Assembly (NCBI GenBank): GCA_027062325.1
Contig: JAMOTN010000077.1
Span: 1-15,429, forward strand
Source of the DNA: a bacterium
GTDB taxonomy: Bacteria > JAMOTN01
Length of the DNA stretch: 15,429 nt
Direction: 5' to 3'
Part shown: positions 1 through 6,576 of the stretch, piece after piece
Layout: each line of letters opens with the position of its first letter
Numbering within the stretch: position 1 is the first letter of the stretch
Notes under the pieces: generated by a model
The model's input: only the letters and a program-made list of their open reading frames with translations
Told to the model about the DNA's origin: nothing
The model's database searches: none
Position numbers and translations under genes: made by a program

Positions 1-242
1 TTCATATATGGAAACGTGTGTCCGTGTTGAAAGTAACCGTGCACGTAATAAAAGGTTGTGTAAAAATTCAGCAGATTCCAATCACTTGCAGCAGATATAA
101 AATTTAAAAATCTCGCTCTTTCTGCCCAATACGGCAATACATACAAATTTCCAACGGTTCTAAGCCTCCAAAACCATAAATTGTAGTTAAGTATTGTACT
201 TAATATCCATGCCACAAAGCCTATCACAAACGCTTTCCTCAT
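1..242 (-). CDS. Partial membrane protein of unknown function (N-terminal 80 residues)
   Basis: An open frame enters from the left edge, so only the N-terminus is present. It begins with Met-Arg-Lys and one hydrophobic segment (about residues 4-20), followed by an aromatic-rich stretch with many Trp, Tyr and Phe. This looks like a membrane-anchored or multi-span protein. The start is set at the ATG at 242-240 because GGAG lies nine bases upstream. In-frame ATGs at 248, 251 and 260 would add two to six residues but fit that site less well. The gene follows the ABC-2 permease with a gap of about 36 bases, so it is probably in the same operon. It may be a second membrane subunit of the exporter or a protein the exporter serves. 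I do not recognise the family. Confidence 0.6.
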   Translation of the reverse strand, partial: MRKAFVIGFVAWILSTILNYNLWFWRLRTVGNLYVLPYWAERARFLNFISAASDWNLLNFYTTFYYVHGYFQHGHTFPYM

Positions 243-278
243 TCTCATCATCTCCAGCATAAAAACTATAACCGAACC

Positions 279-1055
279 TTAAAGTAAATCCTTATCTTCA
301 AATCTCCAAATTCCAAATCCCAAAAATGCCATCACGTAAAACAAAGCATAGGCTGCCAATCCCACATAGTAGTGCCACGGCATTATTCCCGGTGCTAAAA
401 CAAAATCCTCTAAGTTGAAGTAATCCAGAACTGGAAATACAAACGAGAGAATCAAAGCTGGTACCTTCCACTGAGCCATGTAAAACTCAATTCTACTTGC
501 ATTCAAAACCAAACCAACCACGTGGCCAATTATCACAAATGTTGTAGCTAAAAAGATTGCTATTATAGTTCCACTTGATAAAGCAGCAATGACTGTGGAT
601 ATAGCAACTATCACAGGTATTTCAATGAATAGGCCGTAAATTGATGTAAAAAAATTCTTAGGTAATGTTCCAAACATCTTTATAGAAATAACAAATAAAA
701 GGCTTATTATTACGTATATTAACCATGAAAGGATAGTGTACCCAATGAATTTTCCAAACAAAAATTCTGACCGTGTAAAACCTAAACCCAACGTTGTATG
801 ATAAACTCTTGTTTCTATCTCACGCCTTAAATTAAAAATGGGATACACAACAGAAATTGCAGCAATACCAATAAATATGACAAAGTGACCAAACTCAAAA
901 ACTCCACGCGCAGTATCATCTACAGTAATTCTTCCAAGCATTATAGCTCCAAAAAAGATAACAACAGAAAGTAACAACAATGCCAAAAGCAACTTATTTC
1001 TAAGCCCTTCTTTTACCGTGAATCTAACAAGTGCCCTTACCTTTTCACACTTCAT
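279..1055 (-). CDS. ABC-2 type transporter permease subunit
   Basis: This is the membrane subunit of an ABC transporter of the NosY/GldF/ABC-2 kind, which usually exports substrates or assembles envelope components. About 258 residues contain roughly six hydrophobic segments. Between the second and third lies the conserved loop seen in this family: an Arg-Arg-Glu-Ile-Glu-Thr run, then Gly-Phe-Thr-Arg-Ser-Glu-Phe-Leu-Phe-Gly-Lys. The ATPase gene lies immediately upstream, and its TGA stop (1063-1061) overlaps a possible GTG start at 1064. The ATG at 1055 is preferred because AGGAG at 1068-1064 sits eight bases before it. ATPase and permease are clearly a pair. The substrate cannot be told from sequence. 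Confidence 0.85.
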   Translation of the reverse strand: MKCEKVRALVRFTVKEGLRNKLLLALLLLSVVIFFGAIMLGRITVDDTARGVFEFGHFVIFIGIAAISVVYPIFNLRREIETRVYHTTLGLGFTRSEFLFGKFIGYTILSWLIYVIISLLFVISIKMFGTLPKNFFTSIYGLFIEIPVIVAISTVIAALSSGTIIAIFLATTFVIIGHVVGLVLNASRIEFYMAQWKVPALILSFVFPVLDYFNLEDFVLAPGIMPWHYYVGLAAYALFYVMAFLGFGIWRFEDKDLL

Positions 1056-1060
1056 ATATC

Positions 1061-1834
1061 TCACTCCTCTTCAGCCTTTGACAAGTAAATTTTCTTTATC
1101 CTTTTAACAAAATACTCCTCCAAATCTCCTTCCAATTTACTCAAATCCAGCACTTCTACAATTTCTCCTCCGTGAACAATAGCAATCCTATCACACAAAT
1201 CTCTCACATCCTCTAGCAAGTGAGAAGAAAATATAACCGTAACTCCCTTAGCATTTAACTCCTTAATCAAATTCTTAAATTCATACCTGTGCAATGGATC
1301 AAGTCCACTTGCTGGCTCATCAAGTATTAAAACTTCCGGATTTCCCATAACCGCAAGAGTCAATCCAACTTTCTGCCGCATTCCTTTAGAAAGCTGCTTC
1401 ATCTTCTTCGGAAAGTAATCTCTTATCCCTATCCTATCCACAACTTCTAAAATTTCATTCTCAGAAAGCTCCGTTGCCGCTTTCTTCGTCGCCACTGCAA
1501 AATTCACAACCTCCTCCACAGTCATCTCATCATAAGCCTGAAAATTCTCTGCTAAAAAACCGCATCTACCCTTTAAAACAAATTGCTTAGGCAAAATCTT
1601 ATTATCACCTTCGTAGAAAAAAACCTCTCCACTATCTGGTTTAAGATACCCCATCGCTATCTTCAATATTGTGCTTTTACCAGCTCCATTCTGCCCTACA
1701 AAACCAAAAATTTCACCCTTTTTCACAGCAAAGCTTACTTCTTTCAAAACACGATTATAAGTTGCAGGTCCCACTTCTAAAATTTTAGAAATCCCCTCGA
1801 ATTTTAGAAGAGTCCTTAGCTCTTTATTACTCAT
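1061..1834 (-). CDS. ABC transporter ATP-binding protein (partner of ABC-2 permease)
   Basis: Cytoplasmic ATPase that powers the permease encoded just downstream. All the nucleotide-binding motifs are visible: Walker A GQNGAGKST (residues 47-55), signature LSKGMRQ (148-154), Walker B VLILDEP (168-174) and an SSH switch histidine (203-205). The Q-loop position reads FLAENFQAY, with Glu where most ABC proteins have Gln. This is common in the NosF/CcmA/GldA-like exporter group and fits the ABC-2 partner. Length (257 aa) is normal for a single domain. The open frame extends to an ATG at 1858, but GAGGTG at 1846-1841 favours the ATG at 1834 (1837 is possible). The call as an ABC ATPase is firm; the transported substrate is unknown. 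Confidence 0.93.
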   Translation of the reverse strand: MSNKELRTLLKFEGISKILEVGPATYNRVLKEVSFAVKKGEIFGFVGQNGAGKSTILKIAMGYLKPDSGEVFFYEGDNKILPKQFVLKGRCGFLAENFQAYDEMTVEEVVNFAVATKKAATELSENEILEVVDRIGIRDYFPKKMKQLSKGMRQKVGLTLAVMGNPEVLILDEPASGLDPLHRYEFKNLIKELNAKGVTVIFSSHLLEDVRDLCDRIAIVHGGEIVEVLDLSKLEGDLEEYFVKRIKKIYLSKAEEE

Positions 1835-1868
1835 CATCTCCACCTCTTTCAAAAACATTCAAATTTAC

Positions 1869-2363
1869 TTAAGCCCTTGCAATTATTTTACAATACCCGA
1901 CCCCTGCTATATTCAGCCACACTACAAAAAAAGCCTTTTTCTTCTCCAAATATTCTGCATACTCTTTATTGACCAATCTCACGTAAAAATCCAATCTTTT
2001 GTTAAATTCCACTACAAAATCCTCCCAAAACTCTTTAAAAAGTTCAGAATAATCAACAATGTAATGACCAAAAAACCTCTTTAGCAAAGCAACTTTCAAA
2101 TTTTCAGAAAACACAAGAACAAAATTGTAGGGGCTCTTAAAAAAAACATTTTTGAGCTTATCAGCACATTCATCAGACAACCCTAAATCTTGAGTAATAA
2201 ATCTATTTTCCAAAGTTCCTAACATTAGCTGTCTGGAGATATCAACTTTCAAATTAAAGCTCTCCAAAGCCAAAGAGGTAGCCATCTGCAGTGCTTCAAA
2301 ACCTCCAAAGTCATCTATTCTGTAAATCAACTCGCAACCACCCACGATCTCCTTTCTAAACAC
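1869..2363 (-). CDS. Uncharacterised 164-aa protein, possibly a degenerate CheX-like domain
   Basis: I do not firmly recognise this protein. It has no signal peptide or membrane segment and looks like a soluble alpha/beta domain. Its middle part (FVLVFSENLKVALLKRFFG, then a long acidic-aromatic helix ending FNKRL) follows the pattern of CheC/CheX chemotaxis phosphatases, where a strand leads into a helix ending in a Gly and then into the catalytic helix. The E-x-x-N catalytic motif of that family is not present, so any such relation would be to an inactive copy. It lies between nadK (42-base gap) and the ABC ATPase, on the same strand. The start is GTG at 2363 with GGAGG eleven bases upstream, a rather long spacing; a GTG at 2345 behind AGGAG is the alternative. 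Confidence 0.7.
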   Translation of the reverse strand: MFRKEIVGGCELIYRIDDFGGFEALQMATSLALESFNLKVDISRQLMLGTLENRFITQDLGLSDECADKLKNVFFKSPYNFVLVFSENLKVALLKRFFGHYIVDYSELFKEFWEDFVVEFNKRLDFYVRLVNKEYAEYLEKKKAFFVVWLNIAGVGYCKIIARA

Positions 2364-2405
2364 CGATCAACAAACCTCCAGTTTTAGGCTATCTTTTACA
2401 GCCTC

Positions 2406-3362
2406 CTATTGATGCAGCAACTTCTCATTTATTCGCTTCAAATAATTATATCCCTCAAAGTACAAAACCCTTGCCTCTTTCCAAGAGCTTACTTCCACAA
2501 CTTCACCAACCTCAAACTGCCAGAATCTTTGGCCATCCACAACTATCAAACCATCACTCAAAGCTCTAACAGAAATCTTTGATTCAACCCCTAGTACCAA
2601 ACTCCTAGGCAACATTGCACTGTGTATTGCCACTGGCACCACTATCAAAGCATCAATATTGACAACAGGTCCCCCTGTAGATAAAGCATAACCCGTAGAA
2701 CCACTTTGTGAAGAAACAATTAAGCCATCTCCTCTAAATCTTCCCCACCTTACATCATCTACCCAAACTTCAAACTCAAACACTCTCCCAGGCACTGCTG
2801 TCGTAAGATAAATTTCATTCAAACCAAAGTCAAAATTCTTAACACACCTTTTTTCTCCACCTTCGACATCTTTTTTCAACCAAAACGCTACCATTCGTCT
2901 CTTTATAATTCCAGGTTTGACCTCTCTTTTTAGCAATTGGGCATTTATCTCATCCAGATAATCAACTGAAAAACTTTTAACTCTCTCCTCTTTTAAATTA
3001 GCCATAACCTTCAGAGCAGTTATCAACTTCTCTCCGCTGAAATTGCTACAATCCCACTTATTAGTGAGAAAACCTATCTTACCAGCATTAATTGGTATAA
3101 AAACTCCAACACTATAGTAAAAAGCACGTAAAATTTTCAAAAAAGTTCCATCTCCTCCAAGGGAAATCAATACATCAAAATCTACACCAACCACTCCATT
3201 TAAAACCTGTAAAAATTTTGCACTTGCGTACTCAAAAAGCAAAACCTTTTCCCTCAACAAATCCACAATACTTTCATAAATCTCACTCTCATATCGTGAC
3301 AAAATGGCACACTTTAATAAAGCACTATTATCAAATTTGTTTCTATTACCCAAGTTAACCAC
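2406..3362 (-). CDS. nadK: NAD kinase
   Basis: Phosphorylates NAD to NADP in the cytoplasm using ATP or polyphosphate, supplying the cell's NADP pool. The diagnostic motifs appear in order: GGDGT (residues 69-73) with the catalytic Asp, NAGKIGFLTN (92-101), the Asn-Glu pair before IYLTT (182-183), and a glycine-rich GDGLIVSSQSGSTGY segment followed by a Ser-Thr-Gly-Gly-Pro run (211-232). The last motif reads SSQSGSTGY where most family members have a form close to TPTGSTAY, a mild divergence. At 318 aa it is somewhat longer than the usual 260-300, with an insertion of about 30 residues (roughly 130-165). The start is GTG at 3362, since AGGAG at 3374-3370 lies seven bases before it; an upstream TTG at 3383 has no comparable site. 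It leads the minus-strand set. Confidence 0.94.
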   Translation of the reverse strand: MVNLGNRNKFDNSALLKCAILSRYESEIYESIVDLLREKVLLFEYASAKFLQVLNGVVGVDFDVLISLGGDGTFLKILRAFYYSVGVFIPINAGKIGFLTNKWDCSNFSGEKLITALKVMANLKEERVKSFSVDYLDEINAQLLKREVKPGIIKRRMVAFWLKKDVEGGEKRCVKNFDFGLNEIYLTTAVPGRVFEFEVWVDDVRWGRFRGDGLIVSSQSGSTGYALSTGGPVVNIDALIVVPVAIHSAMLPRSLVLGVESKISVRALSDGLIVVDGQRFWQFEVGEVVEVSSWKEARVLYFEGYNYLKRINEKLLHQ

Positions 3363-3445
3363 CCTAATGCTCCTATTTTTCAAAACGTTTTGTTAAAAAT
3401 ACCCTTTTAATCTCACTCCTCCAAACTTCATCATTAAGATTTACT

Positions 3446-3454
3446 TGTTATAAT
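3446..3454 (+). promoter_or_regulatory. Extended -10 promoter candidate for the sugar ABC importer
   Basis: A TG dinucleotide, one base, then a perfect TATAAT hexamer (3449-3454) stands about 55 bases before the first permease start. The -35 region near 3426-3431 (CTTCAT) is poor, as is typical when an extended -10 compensates. No other plus-strand hexamer in the gap is as good. Confidence 0.6.
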
Positions 3455-3510
3455 TTTATTAGTATTTTTCCACCTTTTCATTAAAAAGAATTGCTGTAGG
3501 AGGAGCAGAG

Positions 3511-4461
3511 ATGAGTAATTCCAACCACGTAGATAATAACAAACTTTCAACCTCACTAGCTACAAAAGTAAAGTCAAATAGTATCCGTTCGTTGAGCACT
3601 ACTGATATTTTTATAATGACCCCCTTTATAGTTGCTTTCTTCGCATTTCTGTTACTCCCATTTCTCTACTCCTTATATATGAGTTTTTTTAAGATGACAA
3701 AGTTTGACATAAACTCATTAAAATTTGTCGGCCTTGAAAATTACAAAAGTGTACTTTCCAATCCCAAAACGCTTTTTTCATTGCTTATCACAATTCTATA
3801 CGCAGTCCTTGTCATACCCTCCACAGTAATAATCGCTCTGATCACAGGTTATGGACTTTTTAAAATACGCAGCAAGTTCCTAAAAAGCAGCCTAAGGGCT
3901 TTCCTTTTATTCCCAAACATTGCCGATCTATTGGCAATCTCTGTCGTATGGTCGTTGATCTACTCTCAATCATCTCCGCTGGTGAAGCTCTTGCATATGG
4001 CAACATCCCCCCTTTCAAATAAGTGGTTTGCTCTTCCATCTGTTGCACTAGTGGTTGTATTAAAAGGAGCAGGCTTTGCCGCTTTTTTAGTTTATATAAG
4101 TCTTATGAACATGGATAAATCCATAATAGAAGCAGCATATCTTGATGGAGCTACAGAATTTCAAACATTCTGGAACATTATTTTACCGCAACTTAAAAGT
4201 ATAATTTCATTTCTTGTCATAACCGGAATAGTCGGTGCATTCTCTGCCTTTGCTGAAATCTATGCTCTAACAGGTGGAGGCCCATTTGAATTTGTTAATG
4301 GAACAGCTGTAGGATTCACTACCACTATTGGATATTACCTATACCGTTTGTGGGAAGAAGCACAGTTTGGAAAAGCAACAGCTATGTCATTTATATTGCT
4401 GCTCATAGTAATCGCCGTTACTAAAATCGTATACTCCTTACTTCCTAAAGAAAACGAGTGA
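3511..4461 (+). CDS. Carbohydrate ABC transporter permease, MalF/UgpA-like
   Basis: One of two inner-membrane permease subunits of a CUT1-type sugar importer. The 316 residues begin with a polar cytoplasmic tail of about 33 residues and continue with about six membrane segments. The EAA loop that docks the ATPase is clear at residues 207-228 (EAAYLDGATEFQTFWN and following), and the LTGGGP motif typical of sugar permeases is at 253-258. AGGAGG at 3498-3503 sits seven bases before the ATG. It is the first gene of a three-gene plus-strand operon and overlaps or abuts the second permease. No ATPase is encoded in the cassette. The long charged N-terminal tail is somewhat unusual. The substrate cannot be assigned beyond a probable sugar or sugar derivative. 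Confidence 0.93.
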   Translation: MSNSNHVDNNKLSTSLATKVKSNSIRSLSTTDIFIMTPFIVAFFAFLLLPFLYSLYMSFFKMTKFDINSLKFVGLENYKSVLSNPKTLFSLLITILYAVLVIPSTVIIALITGYGLFKIRSKFLKSSLRAFLLFPNIADLLAISVVWSLIYSQSSPLVKLLHMATSPLSNKWFALPSVALVVVLKGAGFAAFLVYISLMNMDKSIIEAAYLDGATEFQTFWNIILPQLKSIISFLVITGIVGAFSAFAEIYALTGGGPFEFVNGTAVGFTTTIGYYLYRLWEEAQFGKATAMSFILLLIVIAVTKIVYSLLPKENE

Positions 4462-4499
4462 CGTCAGAAGAAAGAGTAACGCCTGAAGGGGTGAAAAAC

Positions 4500-5321
4500 G
4501 TGAAGGAAAACTCAACTTCCAACTTTTCCTCAAACCTTTTTAAAATATCAGTTATTCTCCTTTGTATTATCTCAAATCTTCCCCTCCTTTGGATGCTATA
4601 CGCCTCATTTAAACCAGCGGGCGAAGCTTTCAAATTAACAACTCACTTTACACTAGCTAACTACACAGAACTGTGGAAAAATTTTAACTTCTCAACGTAT
4701 TTTTTTAATTCAGTTTTGATCAGCTTTTTAGCAGCTTTTTTATCAACTCTCTTTGCTTTATCCGCTTCTTACGTATTCGCCAAAAAAGACTTTCCACTTA
4801 AAAATATACTGTTAGGACTCTTTTTCGCAAGTTTTGCAGTTCCAGGCTTAGTATTTTTTATCCCGCAATTTTTAATGGTGGTAAAGCTGAAGATGTATGA
4901 TACACTGTGGGCGCTTTTCGTTCCTCACCTTGCAAACGTATTTGGATTCTTCATGCTATATCAGTTTGTAAAAAAAATTCCTGATGATCTTATTGAGGCT
5001 GCATACATCGACGGAGCAACCGATTTTAAAATTTTTTCAAACATAATAATCCCTCTAACTTTTCAAGCTTCAATAACTGTATTTTTGCTCAACTTCACCT
5101 TTCACTGGGCAAACTTCCTGTGGCAGCTTGTTGTACTTAAACCATCTTCTGTGTGGACCACACTACCAGTTGCAATTGCTATGACAAAGGGACAGTACAC
5201 CACCAGTTGGGAACTTATAACTGCAGCAAGTGCAATGTCCATAATTCCACTGTTTCTTCTATTCATCTTAGCACAACGTTTCTTCATAGAGGGACTAACA
5301 CAGGGCTCGATAAAGGGCTGA
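4500..5321 (+). CDS. Carbohydrate ABC transporter permease, MalG/UgpE-like
   Basis: Second permease subunit of the same importer. About 273 residues with six membrane segments. The EAA motif is at residues 166-186 (EAAYIDGATDFKIFSN and following), and the C-terminus ends in the Glu-Gly-Leu-Thr-Gln-Gly-Ser-Ile-Lys-Gly tail characteristic of MalG-like proteins. The start is set at GTG 4500 because AAGGGG at 4486-4491 lies eight bases upstream. The frame also opens at GTG 4458, which overlaps the previous gene's TGA stop (4459-4461) and would add 14 polar residues; that start has a much weaker ribosome site. Either way translation is probably coupled to the first permease. It pairs with that subunit to form the translocation pore. 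Confidence 0.92.
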   Translation: MKENSTSNFSSNLFKISVILLCIISNLPLLWMLYASFKPAGEAFKLTTHFTLANYTELWKNFNFSTYFFNSVLISFLAAFLSTLFALSASYVFAKKDFPLKNILLGLFFASFAVPGLVFFIPQFLMVVKLKMYDTLWALFVPHLANVFGFFMLYQFVKKIPDDLIEAAYIDGATDFKIFSNIIIPLTFQASITVFLLNFTFHWANFLWQLVVLKPSSVWTTLPVAIAMTKGQYTTSWELITAASAMSIIPLFLLFILAQRFFIEGLTQGSIKG

Positions 5322-5343
5322 CAATTAAATGGGAGTGACAGAG

Positions 5344-6498
5344 ATGATTAAAAGTACAACCCTAGTTATTGCATCTTTAATCTTCGCTTATTTGCTGGCA
5401 GGTTGTCATAAAAAAGCTGACCTAGAAATATGGGTAACTTATAGCCCGCAAGAGCTAAAAGCTTTTGAAAAAATTGTAAATAACTTCGAAAACACCTACC
5501 ATGTAAAAGTACACATTGCAAGAATTCCATGGCAGGGACATCTTACAAAGATAATAATGTCTATAATTGCTAATTCAACCCCCGATTTAGCCCGAGTAGA
5601 TCCTGTATACATTCCGCAGTTATTTGAAAAAAGCAAACTCTACAAAATCGACACATCTATAATTCCAAAAGCCGCAAAATCAGCTATTTTACGGTATAAA
5701 GGCTTACCAGTTGCCATCACCGATCAAGTAACTGCCCTAGCACTCTTCTGTAGAGAAGATTTGAGAAATAAGCTTTCACTTCCTGTTCCCCAAAAATGGT
5801 CAGATTTTTTAAAACTTAGCAATTTATATAAAAAGTACAACATATATCCTCTTGGTATATACAACTCTTTATGGTGGCACATGCACTTTCTATTCTCTTT
5901 TGGCATTGATAAACTCACTAATATCGCTTCAAAAGAGGGTATAGAGTGTTTCAAATTCTTGCAAAATCTTGAAAGAGAAGATATTGAAGGGAAGGCCTGG
6001 CAAACCGGAGGACTTCCACCAGAGCGCGGCTTCATAGAAGGGCGTTATCTATTCATAGTAACAGGTTCTTGGCAACTTGCCTACTTTAACAGTATAAAGT
6101 CAGAAGCAAAAAAAGTGGGTAAAAATTTCGACTTCAAAGTATATCCTATGCCTACAGGACCCGCTGGGAGAAATACAAGCATAGGCGGAACATGTTTCGT
6201 AAAACTTTCCAACAATAAACTTGCCGATAAATTCCTCGCCTTCCTATTAACTGAACAATCACAACAGATATGGTACCGTTCAGGCCAAATTCCAATAAAT
6301 TCAAAAGTCAAAACTACGTATCCCATAAAAGTCTTTCAACAACTAATAGCAGTATCCCATCCACGTCCAATTTTGAAAAACTACCCCAAAATCGAAGAAG
6401 AAGTGAATCCCCTTTTTGAAAAAATTCTGAAACTTGAAGTTGAAGTGGAACCAACAATGCGAAAAGTAGAAGATATAATAAGGAATCTCCAGAAGTAA
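5344..6498 (+). CDS. Extracellular solute-binding lipoprotein of sugar ABC importer (family 1)
   Basis: Captures the substrate outside the membrane and delivers it to the two permeases encoded just upstream. The N-terminus is a clear lipoprotein signal: Met-Ile-Lys, a hydrophobic core, then the lipobox LAGC with the lipidated Cys at residue 21. The mature part follows the family 1 pattern, with an EIWVTYSPQELKAFEKI-like opening strand and helix, a TPDLARVD segment, and LPVAITDQVTALALF as the hinge-proximal motif. Length (384 aa) is normal. GGGAG at 5331-5335 lies eight bases before the chosen ATG; an in-frame ATG at 5329 would add five residues but has no good site. It is the last gene of the operon, whereas binding-protein genes often come first. 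The substrate may be an oligosaccharide, but this is inference only. Confidence 0.9.
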   Translation: MIKSTTLVIASLIFAYLLAGCHKKADLEIWVTYSPQELKAFEKIVNNFENTYHVKVHIARIPWQGHLTKIIMSIIANSTPDLARVDPVYIPQLFEKSKLYKIDTSIIPKAAKSAILRYKGLPVAITDQVTALALFCREDLRNKLSLPVPQKWSDFLKLSNLYKKYNIYPLGIYNSLWWHMHFLFSFGIDKLTNIASKEGIECFKFLQNLEREDIEGKAWQTGGLPPERGFIEGRYLFIVTGSWQLAYFNSIKSEAKKVGKNFDFKVYPMPTGPAGRNTSIGGTCFVKLSNNKLADKFLAFLLTEQSQQIWYRSGQIPINSKVKTTYPIKVFQQLIAVSHPRPILKNYPKIEEEVNPLFEKILKLEVEVEPTMRKVEDIIRNLQK

Positions 6499-6501
6499 AA
6501 A

Positions 6502-6528
6502 GCGGGCTTTGCAGAAAGCAAAGCCCGC
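6502..6528 (-). terminator. Rho-independent terminator of the minus-strand flagellar block
   Basis: A perfect 11-bp stem GCGGGCTTTGC / GCAAAGCCCGC encloses a five-base loop. Read on the minus strand it is followed at once by TTTTT, the classic form of an intrinsic terminator, and it lies about 50 bases past the stop of the 811-aa gene. On the plus strand the U tract is missing, though the stem could still slow polymerase leaving the binding-protein gene. Confidence 0.88.
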
Positions 6529-6536
6529 AAGCCTGT

Positions 6537-6558
6537 CGCGCACCCCTGTTGCGCGTTT
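6537..6558 (+). terminator. Terminator candidate for the sugar ABC operon
   Basis: A 6-bp GC-only-plus-one stem CGCGCA / TGCGCG with a seven-base loop (6543-6549) is followed by TTTATTG on the plus strand. It stands about 40 bases past the binding-protein stop. The T tract is short, so termination may depend on this and the preceding hairpin together. Confidence 0.6.
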
Positions 6559-6576
6559 ATTGTATCCATTCTAACA

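Noticed and set aside
3381-3392. A perfect 12-bp palindrome CAAAACGTTTTG upstream of nadK.
   Set aside because: It is single, AT-rich and not placed on a recognisable promoter, so chance explains it well enough.
3375-3422. A GGAGGAG site on the minus strand (3422-3416) before nadK, followed by a 12-codon frame beginning ATT and ending in the nadK ribosome site.
   Set aside because: It would need a rare ATT start and shows no Trp/His/Leu run or hairpin typical of an attenuating leader. A chance G-rich stretch is more likely.
3395-3469. An 8-bp inverted repeat AAAAATAC / GTATTTTT around the importer promoter.
   Set aside because: The arms are low-complexity A/T runs 59 bases apart, which is expected by chance in this composition.
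5724-6035. A 103-codon open frame on the minus strand inside the solute-binding protein gene.
   Set aside because: It is a shadow of the plus-strand gene, which has a good signal peptide, ribosome site and family motifs.
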